NCBI GenBank assembly: GCA_014706295.1
Contig: JACSVZ010000002.1
Span: 105,444,047-105,508,046, forward strand
Reading direction: 5' to 3'
Length of the DNA stretch: 64,000 nucleotides
Source: Lycocorax pyrrhopterus obiensis
Lineage: Eukaryota > Chordata > Aves > Passeriformes > Paradisaeidae
Under the pieces are notes generated by a model. That model was not told the origin of the DNA and did not search any database. It saw only the letters and a program-made list of their open reading frames with translations. The first letter of the stretch is position 1, and every line of letters begins with the position of its first letter. Shown here one piece after another: positions 1-33,760 of the stretch. A program made the translations under genes and the position numbers.

Positions 1-22605
<22,605 letters not shown>

Positions 22606-25085
22606 CCGACAGGAAGGCTTGCTATCCTTTCCCACAGTTCCTGCACTTTAAGACGAAGCAGAAGAAAGAGCTGTTGGGAAGACCAGCTTTTCTTCTGAAA
22701 ACCACTTGTGCCAGAGACACTTTCCTAGTATGGCCACAGCTGGTATGGCTGAGTAAAAACGTTACGATTTTAACTAAAGGTAGATCAACCAGGAAGAAGG
22801 TTAAGTGACCTTGTGTTTTTAATTCTTCATTTTTTATTTTGTTCAAACCAAGCTGATCACAGTGTAACTCTGTGGGTGAGCCTAAATAAGCACACGATTT
22901 ACTTCAACAACATTGGCAAGGTTGATTTTTACCTTTTAAAACAGATCTACATCTAAAATTTGCCAGGAGCAGCACTTCTGGTTTGATTAGAATAATACAG
23001 CGTAAGTAATTGTTTAAATGTTGAAGTCGGAAGTGGTCAGAATACTCCTTTTTCTCCAAGCACTAGCCAATACACGGGAGGAGGAGGAGAACTGTTCAGC
23101 TGCAAAAAGCAGATCTTACTAAATTTTAGTGACTTATGTCAGTTACCTCATGATGAATAATGGTGAATTTTAAACCTCTCACCCCCTTTTATTCTTTATC
23201 CCTTTCTTCCCAACACAGCTCATATTTCTGATATCAATGATGTCAATATTTAGCTTCTTTGCTTCTGGTACATCCCAGACAAATACTTTGACATGCAGCT
23301 ACTGCTTGGGCAGTTCTTATTTCAGCTCTTATATTCTGAATATTATGTTAAGATTTTAAATGTTTTTCATTCAAGCTGCTGGATCCTTATAGTAGTGACC
23401 TTTAAAGGTATTTAAAAAACCCCCAACCAAACAAAATGCCAACCCACAAATCTGCTTTGGTAGTTACACCAATATTATGGTATCTTCAGTCTCTGTATAG
23501 TATTTCAAGCCTGTGGTGTTAAGTTACTGAAATACCTCAGAGAGCCTAAAACTTTTGTCATGACCATGTGATTTTTAGTACTTGGCCATCAATGTGCTTA
23601 TCTGTAGCTTTTTTTTACTTTTGTCTGTAATGCTTAATATTTCCTTACGTTTTATATTCAGCTAATATTATATTCTAGGAAGGTAAATATTTTTTTAAAG
23701 AAGCGTGTGAATGGAAATCTGACCAGAAAGTTAGTTGAATTATGTTACTTTGCAAAGCTAAGAAAACTGGATATCCTTGGAAATAGTTATCCAAAAGCCT
23801 TATCTTTACTTTGGTCAGGTTGCCTTAAACAGTTCCTTAGCTTAAGCTTTTTTTTTTCTTTCTTCTTACCTTTTTGTAGAGCATGTTGCCAAAGTTCTAG
23901 ACTTTGCCCACACCTAACCTTCATTGATTTGCTTTTAAGGTAACATCTAAAGCAAGACTGATATGGAGGAGAGAAGTAATGTCCTGTTTGGTAGGCCAAA
24001 GGAAATGGTTGAGACACTTTTATTTCTCTCTAGAAAGACACAGTTCTGCTATGAAAGGCATTCCTAGAGCAGTTTAACACTTCTGTTGCAGTTCCTGAAG
24101 GAGAAGAGGGACTCTTAAAAAAGGCAGTTTTATTTTTCTATAATCTTAGGTGTGTTACAGATAGTACACTGGGGTTTTTTTATTCCACTTTGACAGTAAT
24201 CTTGAGTCATAAATGAGTGTTCAACCTTATTTGGTCAATCCAAATAAGTATTGACTAGAAAATGATGTATTGTGTATATATATAGTGACTGCTTAGAGTT
24301 CAAATAATTATTTTAAAAATGGGCTTTAATGTACTTGAAATCTTATTTTGTCCTATCTGACTTTTAATGTTTTGCAATCAGACAGTCTATTCTGGGTAAA
24401 TAGCTGGAAATGGTGCAGCTACTGGCAAAATTCTTTTCAAATACACTCCTTAAATATGATATGAGACTTGGCTGTTCAGGACACAAAGCACCTGCATGCG
24501 ATTTGTGTTGGGATATTTAGAGTCTGCATACTTGGAGGTAGCTAGCAAATTGTAGTAAATTTACTAAAAGGCCTGTTCTCACCAGGCCAGGAGTGGGTAT
24601 AGAAAGACACTATATGTTCATGTAACAGTTCAATAACTCTGTGCAAAGTGCAGCTTTTCTGTGGGTTTAGCAAATCATCACAACTGTATGTTTCTGTATT
24701 AATTATTTCCCCCCCTCCTCCTACACTGTATATGGCAAAATTATTTTTTATGTTAGATTGTGCCTGTGATGAGAAGCAATTCAATGGTCTTTTGTGTAAA
24801 CTAGTAAGTTTTTATACTCTGGAACTCGGAGGCATGGTCTAATAGCAATAATGGAATATGCATCTTGCTAGTTAATATATTAAGGCCATCTTTACTGGGA
24901 CAGGTATTTTTTGTTGATGTTGATGCAGTTTTTATCTCAGTATGACTCATTTCAAATAAATAACTAGAATTTTTAGATGTCACAAGGTGGCATATTTATT
25001 GTGATGTACTGTAAATGTTGTTAATTTACAGAACTTGCACTTTTATATTTCTGAGTAAAATTAAAAGAAATGTGGACATGAATTT
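22606..25085 (+). other. TTC39C: Probable TTC39C 3'UTR
   Basis: AT-rich sequence after the stop with no splice-like or coding structure. Candidate poly(A) signals are AATAAA at 24955-24960 and ATTAAA at 25060-25065, the latter followed by a T/G-rich stretch. The end point is inferred; another AATAAA lies near 26573. Confidence 0.55.
24955..24960 (+). terminator. Candidate TTC39C poly(A) signal
   Basis: AATAAA about 2.35 kb after the stop. ATTAAA at 25060 is an alternative. Confidence 0.4.
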
Positions 25086-28000
25086 TGTTCCTTTGCTTCT
25101 TGAGTTTGACTTTTAATTGGTTTGACTTTTAATTGGCCTCCTGAACACGATGATACCAAGTATTGGGAAAACTTCTGGGATGTCAGGTGACTCTATAAGA
25201 AATTTTTCTAGTCAGCAATTACCTCCAGCCTTTATTCTTCCAGTATAACCACAGTCTCCTGGATTAGCAAGTGAGTTACGTGTCATGTTGAGCTCAACTA
25301 TAGAGTGAACAAGGCTTAAGGTACATTTTTAAGACATCAAATTCACTTGTTCTTCATTGAAGAAAAAGAACCACATACAATTTTATTTGTTGTATTCCTA
25401 CACCTTTGAAAAGTGTTTCTATTTTAGTCTTAAAGCAAGCACTTAAATTTCTTCTCTGACCTTGAATGCTTGTTTCATATTCTAGTTACGCTTTATTCCT
25501 AAATAAAATTCCCCAAATGCTGTACTGAATTGCTTTTCAGTTTGCAACAGTGTGATTGTCTTTCCAGCCATTGATTGTACTTGTGTTTAAGAACTGCTCT
25601 GTACCTGCTGCAACTCTGAACAGGGACAGGTGTTAGGTTGGTGTAGGGCTGATCAAACCTTGCCAGTGGGGTGAAAGCCGAGCAGCCTGTGCAGCACTCC
25701 ACTTCCCTTTCCAGCAGTCATTATGAAACACTAACAGTGGTAGGAAGCACTTTCATTAGAAGTTATGCAATCCCAAACAAGTATGGTTAAAGCTAATCTT
25801 AAGAAGTAAATTTATGCTTATCTGTCTTATAAGGCAGTTGGGCAGTCAGTGGCATCTCCCAGAAGCTTTGCAGGCAGCCTTGAGCACAAAGGAAAAGTGA
25901 AATTTAGGAGTAACAGACTTGTTCAATTAAAGTTATAAAAGTGGGCCTTTGTTAGGAGATGGTGAAAAGTGTTGTTCCTGATCACCAGGCCTCTTCCCGA
26001 CCCGTTTCCTACCACACAGTCAGAAATTCAACTTGAAGCAGCCTTTCCAGAATCAAATGCTGAATTATTTCTATTTCTGGTCACTTTTTGGATGTGTGTT
26101 TGGACCCCACAGCTGGACCCAGCACAGGTTACCAGGGTAGGTGCATATTAGAGTTGCATATTCCTTCTCTGCTTCTGCTCAGAACCCCTTTGCACAATTG
26201 CCCAAGATCTTCACGGCCTACTTAACCCCTGTGTTTTAACCACCAGTGTAAGTCAGCCATGGGGAGTTGATGTGCAGTTGTCTTACTGTTAGCCCTCATT
26301 TGTTTCCTTTGCTGGTTTTTCCAAAATGCTGCTTATCTTTTGATGTAACCTATTCCAAGATGGTGTTCAGTCAAATAATCTGTTAAGCTCAGCGGGACTG
26401 GCTGTTGGTCAGTGTTCCTCAGGCATTTCTGGCAAGCTGTGCTTACCTAGAGGAGATGTCCAGGTGGGCAGAGGGGAAGAGGTTAAGAGAAAAAAAATTA
26501 CTTGTTTGAGTTGTGGATTTGAGAAAGAAGGGAGAAAGACATCAGAATTTGCTAAGCAAGGTAATTTTTGTAATAAAGACCTCCCAGTCTTTCACTAAAA
26601 GCAATATGTTTACTGTATTGAAAAAACGTAGTTGTACTGCTGGGACATAGACTTCCTCTCAGTTAATGAATAACCTGATCCCTTTTCTGGTAGAAAAATA
26701 AGGCTTATCTGGGACCTTGATTTGCTGAACTTCTGTCCAGTCTGTATGATTTCGACATTGTCTGGAAACTGTTACCTCTGCAAAGGGGCAAAAGGTGGTA
26801 GGACAAGGTAATGACCTCAGTTGGGCAGGCTGCTCATGGGCCGACAGGCCCTTGCCTATGGGACCAGGGGGTGATGTGTGTTAGTAAAGTACCTGGTACG
26901 CTGCTCTTGATGGCTTCCAAAACCAGCATTCAAGTCCCAGCACAGTGAATCAGTTTCCAGACATATTTTTTCCCTATAGCTGCTCTTCAGTTTCAGACAG
27001 ACACAATTTTATGTTAGGTCCTGCAGCCTTTTTAAATATTTATGGCGGTTTATGCTTCCGTTCTGTCACCTCTGGTAATACATTTTTCTGTGGTTTATGA
27101 CGTCTGTACTTAAGCATCTTTGTGCAGAGCTTTGCAGACCTGGAGTTCTGAAAGTTTTCCAGAGAAGCAAATGTGCAAGCTCTGTATTCATTGAGGAAGG
27201 TTTTGAAGTAATCATGGCTACCTTTGCAGTCAGGTATGTGTAATGCCTTTATCAAGGCCTGTTGCTTCCACATGCTTTCAGTACAGAAATGTAGACTTTG
27301 GATTGCCATCCCTACTCCAAAAAGTGATGCATTTTCTACTTCTCATATACGTATTCTTGAAATATTCTTTCTATGGGAAAGCTCTTCTTCCTAGCCTCAC
27401 AAGTCATAACATATGAATGTTTAATGTTTTAAATATTATCATCTGTGTTGTCACTCTCCAGGACTGAAGAGATAATGTGAGAAGGTTTCTTGAGAAATTA
27501 CTAAGGATTCAAGAAGCATTTTGTGGTGAGTTTACCATTAGCATACTTTCTCATGAATGAACGTGAAAGTCATTCAAAATTAGCAGAGAGTTCTGCTACA
27601 AGTATGTTACTTTTTAAAAGAAGCTAATGTAAATTTTCTTAATGCTTTGGTACCAACGAGTTTTAAATCTTCACTACTGCTGGAATTCCCCTCAGGTTTA
27701 TGTAGAGATGCAGACACCTAAGAATGCAAGAGCAGGTAGGTAGATGATGGTTTTCCAACTATAAAGAAGACTGATCTGCAGCAATGTTGGTGGTTAAAAG
27801 TTTTTATTCCACAGCAGACTCCTGATCCTGCCTTGCCCCTGTGATCTTTCTGTCTTCATGAACCTCTGAAACACAGTGGTAACCTTGAAAATAGAGCACT
27901 ACACGGTGACCTTTTTTGTGCTTGTTGTACTGGAACAGAAAATGATCTTGTGTGAGCCTACTGTTAATGTGTGCTGGGAAGCAAGTGTCACCTGCCCCTA

Positions 28001-28584
28001 TCACCTGGGGCAGGTGAGGTTTGTTTCAGGGTCTGCCTTGCATTCATTACGTTCTGCAGTACAAATGAAGCCATTATGAAAGAATAACCTCATTCCTCTT
28101 GGGGTGTGGCTGAAGAGGTTACAGTCCCCAGCTGTGTCCTCTGAGCCCCTGCCAGAGGCCACCAAGGAACATTGCTTCTCAGGTGCTGTATTTTGCAGTT
28201 TATTGGTTCAAATCCCTTGGGATTTGTCTGTCACCTGTCTTAAAAGACCAGGCTGTAAGCAGGGGATGGTCTGTGCACCCACCCTCCCACCATAGCTGGT
28301 GGAGGGGTGGGATGTGGCCACAGCCTTTCTGCTTTCCGCAGGTCGCAGCATTAGATTGTGTGACGGCATCATAACCTGAGGCTGAGGGGAAAATTACCTT
28401 CATCCTGTGCTGGGAAGAAATGTCTGGTTTGGCTGCTAGTGAGGAAAACAGGTTTTGGCAAAGGCCCTTGCTTAGAAGGGTACTGCCTGTGCTGTGCATT
28501 AGGCAACTCAGCGGCAGAAGGCAGGAGCAGGTTTCATGGTAGTGTGGGAAGGGAGAAAAGGCAGCGGCTCATGGGAATGTGTGA
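25086..28584. other. Intergenic DNA between TTC39C and the CABYR relic
   Basis: No gene could be supported. The CABYR 5' exons (RII-alpha-like domain) would be expected here if present, but I could not find a convincing match by reading. It contains a perfect 11-bp-arm hairpin at 27988-28017. Confidence 0.6.
27988..28017. repeat. Perfect inverted repeat, 11-bp arms, 8-nt loop
   Basis: Arms TCACCTGCCCC and GGGGCAGGTGA. It contains three CACCTG/CAGGTG E-boxes (27989-27994, 28002-28007, 28011-28016). Confidence 0.8.
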
Positions 28585-29290
28585 ATGCTGTAGGCAGATG
28601 CAGGACCTTGCACTTGGCCTTGACTGAACTTCATGAAGCTTGTGTGGGCCCAATCCTCGAGCCAGTCCAGGTCCCTTCAGATGGCATGTCTTCCCTCTGG
28701 TAAATCAACTGCACCACACTCAGCTTCGTGTCATCTGCAAACTTGCTGAGAGTGCACTTGATCCCACTGTCATTAAAGAGATTAAATAATTTTGATCCTA
28801 GTACAGATCCTTGAGGATCCACTTACTGCTGGTTTGTTTCCATCCATCTAGCCACTTCCTTATCCATCATACACATATATCTCCAATTTAGCAGCCAGAA
28901 TGTTGGGAGGGGCTATTAAAGATTTTCCAGAAATCCAGACATCCACAGCTCATCCCTTGTCCACTAATGCAGTGACTCCATCATCCAAGGCCACTAGATC
29001 AGTCAGGGACAATTTGCCCTTGGAGAAGCTGCAGCTTGTGTTGGCTGTCTTTAACCATCTGTCTTCCGTGTGTTTTGATGTATCTGCCAGAAGGATCTGT
29101 ACCATGATCTTACCAGGCACAGAGGTAAGGCTGACTGGTTGGTAGCTCCCACAGTTCTCCTTACCACCTTTTTTTAAAAATAGCTGTGATACTCCATCTT
29201 CTCCAGTCACTGGGGACTTTGCCTGACTGCCATGACTTCAAATATGATGAGAGAGCAGCTGCATAATTGAGAAATTGTCATCTGAATGCC
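28585..29290 (-). mobile_element. CR1 LINE reverse-transcriptase fragment (minus orientation)
   Basis: On the minus strand it encodes broken CR1 RT sequence. Visible pieces are TDLVALDDGVTALVDKG upstream and GSVLGSKLFNLF then IKCTLSKFADDTKLS, which contains the RT catalytic FADDTK (YADD-type) motif. Frame breaks and deletions make it inactive. No CR1 3' end follows at the low-coordinate side, so it is an internal piece. Confidence 0.88.
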
Positions 29291-29687
29291 TGTGTTAAGG
29301 AAATGTCCCTGTCCGACCATCCAAGAGGCACCCGGGCAGTGACACTCACAGCACCTGGGCTAGGAGCAAGGTTTCCTCTAGAGTCTTCCCCCACAGTGCC
29401 AGCATGGGATTTGGGACTCAATGTGTATCAATAGGGTGCTAACTTGATTGCATAGCTGCAAGGTAGCCTTTCCTTTCTGTGGCATTGCCCAATACTGACA
29501 GGTTATAAATGACTTTGACTGGACTTGGGCTGGCAGGCAGAATAATGTTTTTACAGAGAGGATTTAGCTCTGTAATGCTTTGAATAATGTCTCATAATTT
29601 CTGATGCCATTCAGAAAGCAGCTCAGTGCTGAGCTGTGATGATGTATTAAAGACTTGCCTTCTCTTCTGCTACTGTGCTGGTTTTAC
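29291..29687. other. Unassigned intergenic sequence between CR1 copies
   Basis: About 400 bp with no repeat or coding signature I can name. Confidence 0.5.
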
Positions 29688-29945
29688 ATAGAATCATGGA
29701 ATGTTAAAGGGTTGGAATGTACCTCAAAGACACCTAGTCCCAATTCCTCTGCTGTGGGCAGGGACACTTCCCACTAGACCAGGCTGCCCAAGGCTTTATC
29801 CAACCTGGTTTTGACGACTGCCGGGATTGGGGCATCCACAGCCTCCCTGGGCAACCTGTTCCAGTGCCTAGCCCACCTCACAGTAAAGAATTTCTTCCTA
29901 ATGGCTAAACTAAATTTCCCCTCTTTCAATTTGTAACCATGGCCA
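29688..29945 (-). mobile_element. CR1 LINE 3' end (minus orientation)
   Basis: Starting at the low coordinate is the reversed CR1 tail (tagaatcatggaatg) and then the reversed 3'UTR. The minus strand encodes KLKEGKFSLAIRKKFFTV and HWNRLPREAVDAP, typical of the CR1 end. It is a separate insertion from the RT fragment just to its left, because the order of parts is wrong for one copy. Confidence 0.87.
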
Positions 29946-30359
29946 ACACTTGCTAGTTGTGCTGGAAACCAGACTGATTGGTTGGTTTGATTTTTTTCAG
30001 TGCTGAGGGTTTTATTAAACATGTGATGGGATGCTGTTTTCATCCCACAAATAGTCTCTCGTGTTCTTCCCTTGAAGCCATGTTTCACTCTGTATCGAAA
30101 ACTTGTTCATGTCTTACCCTGTTCTTCACTTGGATACCTGTCAATTCAACTAATCAAGATTCTTGAGGAAGCTAAAATGCCACCATCTCTGCATTTAAAA
30201 TAACTTGTCTGAATCCAGAGTTCTGAGTTGTTTGAAAGAGGAGACGTGGTCTTCTAGGGGGCCTATCTGATGTGCCTCATGTAAAAGGTTTAATCATAGA
30301 ATCTTTAACATTGGAAAAGACCTCCAAGGTCACCAATTCCAACTGTCAGTCCACTGTAG
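29946..30359. other. Unassigned sequence before the CABYR relic
   Basis: No coding match was found except the short CR1 tail at 30293-30350. CABYR exon sequence might begin here but cannot be shown. Confidence 0.45.
30293..30350 (-). mobile_element. Short CR1 3' tail (minus orientation)
   Basis: About 58 bp starting aatcatagaatc and continuing with the reversed CR1 'gacctccaaggtcacc'-type 3' end. It abuts the CABYR relic and may have cut into it. Confidence 0.6.
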
Positions 30360-32290
30360 CTGGAGAACCAGGGCCCCCAGATGGACAGGCTGATGTCTCA
30401 ACAAGTGATGTCACTGAAGCTGCCTCAGTCCTCTTGTGGGAAGAACCATCACCTTTCACATCCACCATCACCTGCTCCTAAAGATCCATTACAGGTTGTA
30501 CCTTTCTGCAGTGAAACCAAGGTTACCTCAACCAGTGAGGTTGTATCATTGTGTTGGGATGATGAGCTGATTATGGATGCAGAGGTTCCTTCTTTTATAG
30601 AGCAGTTTCCAAAGTAATCCCCTGTGTAGACTGAACAGATTATCTGTTCAAAGATGAAGCAGCCATTAAATGCAGGCCAGGCCTCAAGTACTACAGCCTT
30701 AGGTCCATCTGCTGATGATTTAGTTGCCATCCTGAGAGAATGGAATCTACAGCACAAGTGGAATCAGCTGAGAAAATTTGTCATGTCAGGTAAGAAAGTT
30801 TGGGCATTCCTATCATCCTCCTGTTCCAACTTCCAACTCTACAGCTTCATCAGCGGTAAATAAATGGAAGACGACCTCTGTCAGTGCAATGCAGGGTTAG
30901 AGGTGACTTCTGAGAAACTGCTGAACCAACACTGTCTGCCTGGCCCCAGTGCACGTGTTAGATTTCACTGCCATCTAGTCCAAGAAATGTGGCTCTGGCC
31001 AGGACTCTGTGCCCTCAGAAGTAAAGAGGCAGCTCAGAGTGATGGGAGGGTGCCTATTGATGGCAAATGATCTTGCTGAAAACCTGTATTTTCTGAAGCA
31101 GGTGTTAGGGACCTAAGATGTAATCCATGTGTCCTGTGGCTAATGAGAGCTGACTAGTTGGAGCCCTAGTTTTGATTCTCCTTGCCTGAAAGATCATTTA
31201 TTCCAGCAGTGACCTAAGTTTTTCCACTTAGAAAAAAAATGGTGGTGGTTGCCTCTGGTGGCTGGACTTGGTGAGTCTCTGCAGCTGGGCTAAGTAGGTC
31301 AGCACTGGTCATCCTTCCACAAAGAGCAAGAGAGCTGGTGCTCATCTTTCTAGGTGAGCCCTTCACCACCATCTCTTCCCTGTGGTGGCATGTGCCCAGC
31401 TCAGCCCTTGCCCAGCTGGAGAAATCCTCCAGGGTGGAGCTGTCCTGCCCCTACTCTCCCTGGAACAGTAAAGCCTTTTGTAAAGGAGAGTTGAGCTTAG
31501 GTCAATCTATAGATTAACAGTGGCTTTTTGTAAAAAAAACCAAATTTAGGCATGTTTGTCAAAATTCAGTTTCAGAAATACCAGGCAAAAGAGCCTCTGC
31601 TCTGATGATGAACATTTTATTTTTTCTAGGTTGCAGGTATTTGTCACCCCCATACCAAATGGTGTTTGCTGTCCCAGATCCCTTCTGTATCATGCTTGCT
31701 TTCCCTAGGTGTAGGTATGTTTGTTTAAGACATAAGGATTTACAGTATGACTGGAACTCACTGCTCCTGATTCCAACAATTGTTTCTGTCTTTGTAGTGA
31801 CAGCCTCAGCTGCCCAGGACAGCCACCACCATCACAATTCTAATGTGTGGACCTTCTATTGTCTAACTTAGTTGAGACAAGGTCAGAAATCACCACAAAG
31901 CCTTCCTCCTGCTGGAGGTGGGGTTCCTTATTCCTGGACAATGCTCAGCTTTTCCAGGGCAAAACATCAACAACAGGGTCAGCTGTCACAAGTATCTGCT
32001 CCAAATTATGTGATGCAAGAAAAATAAAGTGGGGAAATCCTTCGCCTTTTGTTCTAGTGGATTCTGATGTTCAGAACACACATGACTGGAAACCTGTTTC
32101 TACCCATGCCATCTTTGGACAGCCAGATGCTGGTGCAAGGAGGAGCTCCACTACATTCCCTGATGAGAATCAGCAAGCCCTGCTTCTAATTCTGCAGCTA
32201 AGCCATGCACAGCCAGTGTTTTCCCAGTTGCCATCCTCTGGATGATGTGATGTCTGCAAAGACCAGCTGGCAGTAGCGCACAATAAGTGC
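30360..32290 (+). pseudogene. CABYR: CABYR relic (calcium-binding tyrosine phosphorylation-regulated protein), disrupted
   Basis: Two blocks match the mammalian CABYR coding regions in order. Block A (about 30480-30860, frame starting at positions divisible by 3) has PSFIEQFPK and TEQIICSK, like human YIEQLPE and TDQVACLK, but with in-frame TAA at 30615-30617 and TAG at 30627-30629. Block B starts at an intact acceptor (tttgtag, exon from 31798). It reads NVWTFYCLT against human NMWTLYCLT, then TAG at 31869-31871. It continues to APNYVMQEK and TAA at 32025-32027, then shifts frame to PSPFVLVDSDVQ and DWKP, like human PPFILVGSNVQ and GWKP. A further shift near 32180 is likely. Position between TTC39C and OSBPL1A on the plus strand matches mammalian synteny, so this is the native locus, not a retrocopy. 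In mammals CABYR is a fibrous-sheath protein of sperm tails with an RII-alpha-like domain. That N-terminal domain was not found here. Human peptides are from memory. Confidence 0.82.
31798..32290 (+). pseudogene. CABYR: CABYR CR-B-like exon, with stops and frameshifts
   Basis: This is the better preserved half of the relic. The splice acceptor is intact. After NVWTFYCLT the TAG replaces what should be a continuing frame, yet homology continues past it in the same frame for about 50 codons. It then moves to another frame at about 32025-32030 with PSPFVLVDSDVQ. Downstream, pieces resembling the CABYR C-terminus (SVFPVAI, then PLDDV) appear in two other frames between 32170 and 32270. Confidence 0.8.
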
Positions 32291-32870
32291 TCCTGCAGAA
32301 AGTTAAAAGTGCTGCAAAAGGCTACCATTATGCCAGACCTCATGGCCAGAGCACGGTCTTAAAGAAGTTAGCTTGCTTCTTGCATAGGAACATGCTGCTG
32401 TTTGGATTTTACTACTCAAAGCTTAATTTAACCCTTTCCAAAATAAAATAATTGAGATGATTGCTTAAACTAGTTGTCCTATGTAACACAGCCCCTGCCT
32501 TCCTCTGCTTGTTAGCACTTTGCAAGTAGCAGTACTAGTCCTGCTCTGCTTTTAGTCTGAAGGAAACAAGTTTTTAATCTCATACTTACACATACAGCTT
32601 TTTGCCTGGAGCCTGAACTTGTAGCATTTGTGTAATATTCAGAGTGGGGCAAAATACCCTCCCCTTGGAGTGCATTCGGGTAGCACCTAAAGTAGTTCTT
32701 GCACACTATCTACCGAGTTCATGTTAATTTTTAAACGGGTAGAGAAGAGAGGCTGTTTGCACTTCAGGAAGAGGTCAGGACGGATGGAGTTTACATTGCA
32801 ATAAACCAAATAATAAGCAAATGCTCAAAAAAAAAAAAAAAAGCCCTATAAAATTTAAAGGTTGTGGGGG
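32291..32870. other. Intergenic sequence
   Basis: AT-rich with an A16 run at 32827-32842. No gene is seen. Confidence 0.6.
32827..32842 (+). repeat. A16 homopolymer
   Basis: Sixteen consecutive A bordering the GC-rich tract. Confidence 0.9.
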
Positions 32871-32906
32871 TTATAGGGCGGTCAGAGATCGCTGCTGTGT
32901 ACCCCA

Positions 32907-32931
32907 AATTGTCTCTTAGAGAGAGACAATT
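32907..32931. repeat. Perfect inverted repeat, 10-bp arms, 5-nt loop
   Basis: Arms AATTGTCTCT and AGAGACAATT with loop TAGAG. Confidence 0.8.
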
Positions 32932-33211
32932 CAGGTGCGGACTGGGCCGCTAGCAGACCATCCTTTGTGCCCTGCGCTGCTGAGGCGCTGATGGCACGGA
33001 CCCCACACCTGAACCGGACAGCTCAAATGTAACCAGAGACAAGGAGCCAAGGAGGGCCCTCCGCTAGCCCGTGTTCCACGAACAGCTTTAACCATCCGAA
33101 GAGGTGGGCAGGCGAAGAGAGAGAGACCACGAGGTTTCTCCCCTTACACAGTCCCATCTGAGGGCCTGGGGGCGGTGCAGAGGCGGGGCCAGGGAAGGGA
33201 GGCAATGAGCA

Positions 33212-33232
33212 GGGGAAGGGGCAGGGCAGGGG
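33212..33232 (+). other. G-quadruplex motif
   Basis: Four G-runs (4, 4, 3, 4) separated by two-base loops AA, CA, CA. It matches the standard G3+N1-7 pattern with very short loops. Confidence 0.7.
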
Positions 33233-33760
33233 ACCAGGTAAGGGAGCAGCCACAGGCTGCGGGGAGAGGGAGTTTTCCTTATACAGAGTCTGGGGGGAAA
33301 AGTTACATTCCAACCGCAGGGACTTGTGGGAGAGGCTTTTCCTTTACTGAGGTAAAAGGTATTTTTCAAATGCCTGAGTTTTTCCACCAGCTGGCCTCAG
33401 TGACCCCAACAAAGCCCAGCAATTAGAACTGCATTCCCATGTTGAACATCCCAAATGTTAGCTTTGTGTGAACTGTGTCCCCTGCCCCATCTGCTGGAGC
33501 TGTTCCGGTGAGGAGCCACCCAGCCTCTCACTGTGCTGACGTGGTGTAGGCACGGGGGGCAGGCAGGAACTAAATGCTTTGCTCTCCGTAGCACTGAGCG
33601 TGCCGTGCTGTGTGACCTGCACCGACCCACCAGCCAGGCTGCTGCTGCAGATCTCAGACTCACACTTGGAAGTCGGCACAGCACTCAAGACAGATTTCAA
33701 GAAGCACTGGAGTAGAGGCTCCCTACAGACAGAGCAGGTATTAAACTCTTGCATCTACAG

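Larger units (their letters stand above)
32871..33760. other. GC-rich tract of unknown role, with hairpin, G4 motif and splice-like signals
   Basis: This tract is clearly richer in G+C and CpG than its surroundings. It contains a 10-bp-arm hairpin at 32907-32931, G-run clusters at 33168-33235, and an exon-like segment bounded by tccgtag and gtatta at about 33589-33738. Several overlapping short open frames exist on both strands and none shows family similarity. It could be a promoter or CpG island, a non-coding RNA locus, or an unrecognised old LTR. Confidence 0.4.

Noticed and set aside
27640..27690. Possible trace of the CABYR RII-alpha domain (VPTSFKSSLLLE)
   Set aside because: Too short and lacks the expected YGLKTLLEG spacing. 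It could be chance.
27988..28017. microRNA precursor
   Set aside because: The 30-nt hairpin is far too short for a pre-miRNA.
29774..30088. A 104-codon minus-strand open frame
   Set aside because: The C-terminal half is CR1 3' sequence and the start is flanking DNA.
30360..32290. Functional CABYR with unusual splicing
   Set aside because: Homology continues in the same frame past stop codons in both blocks, so splicing alone does not explain the breaks.
33023..33387. Overlapping proline-rich minus-strand open frames
   Set aside because: They arise from G-rich composition on the plus strand. No domain is seen.
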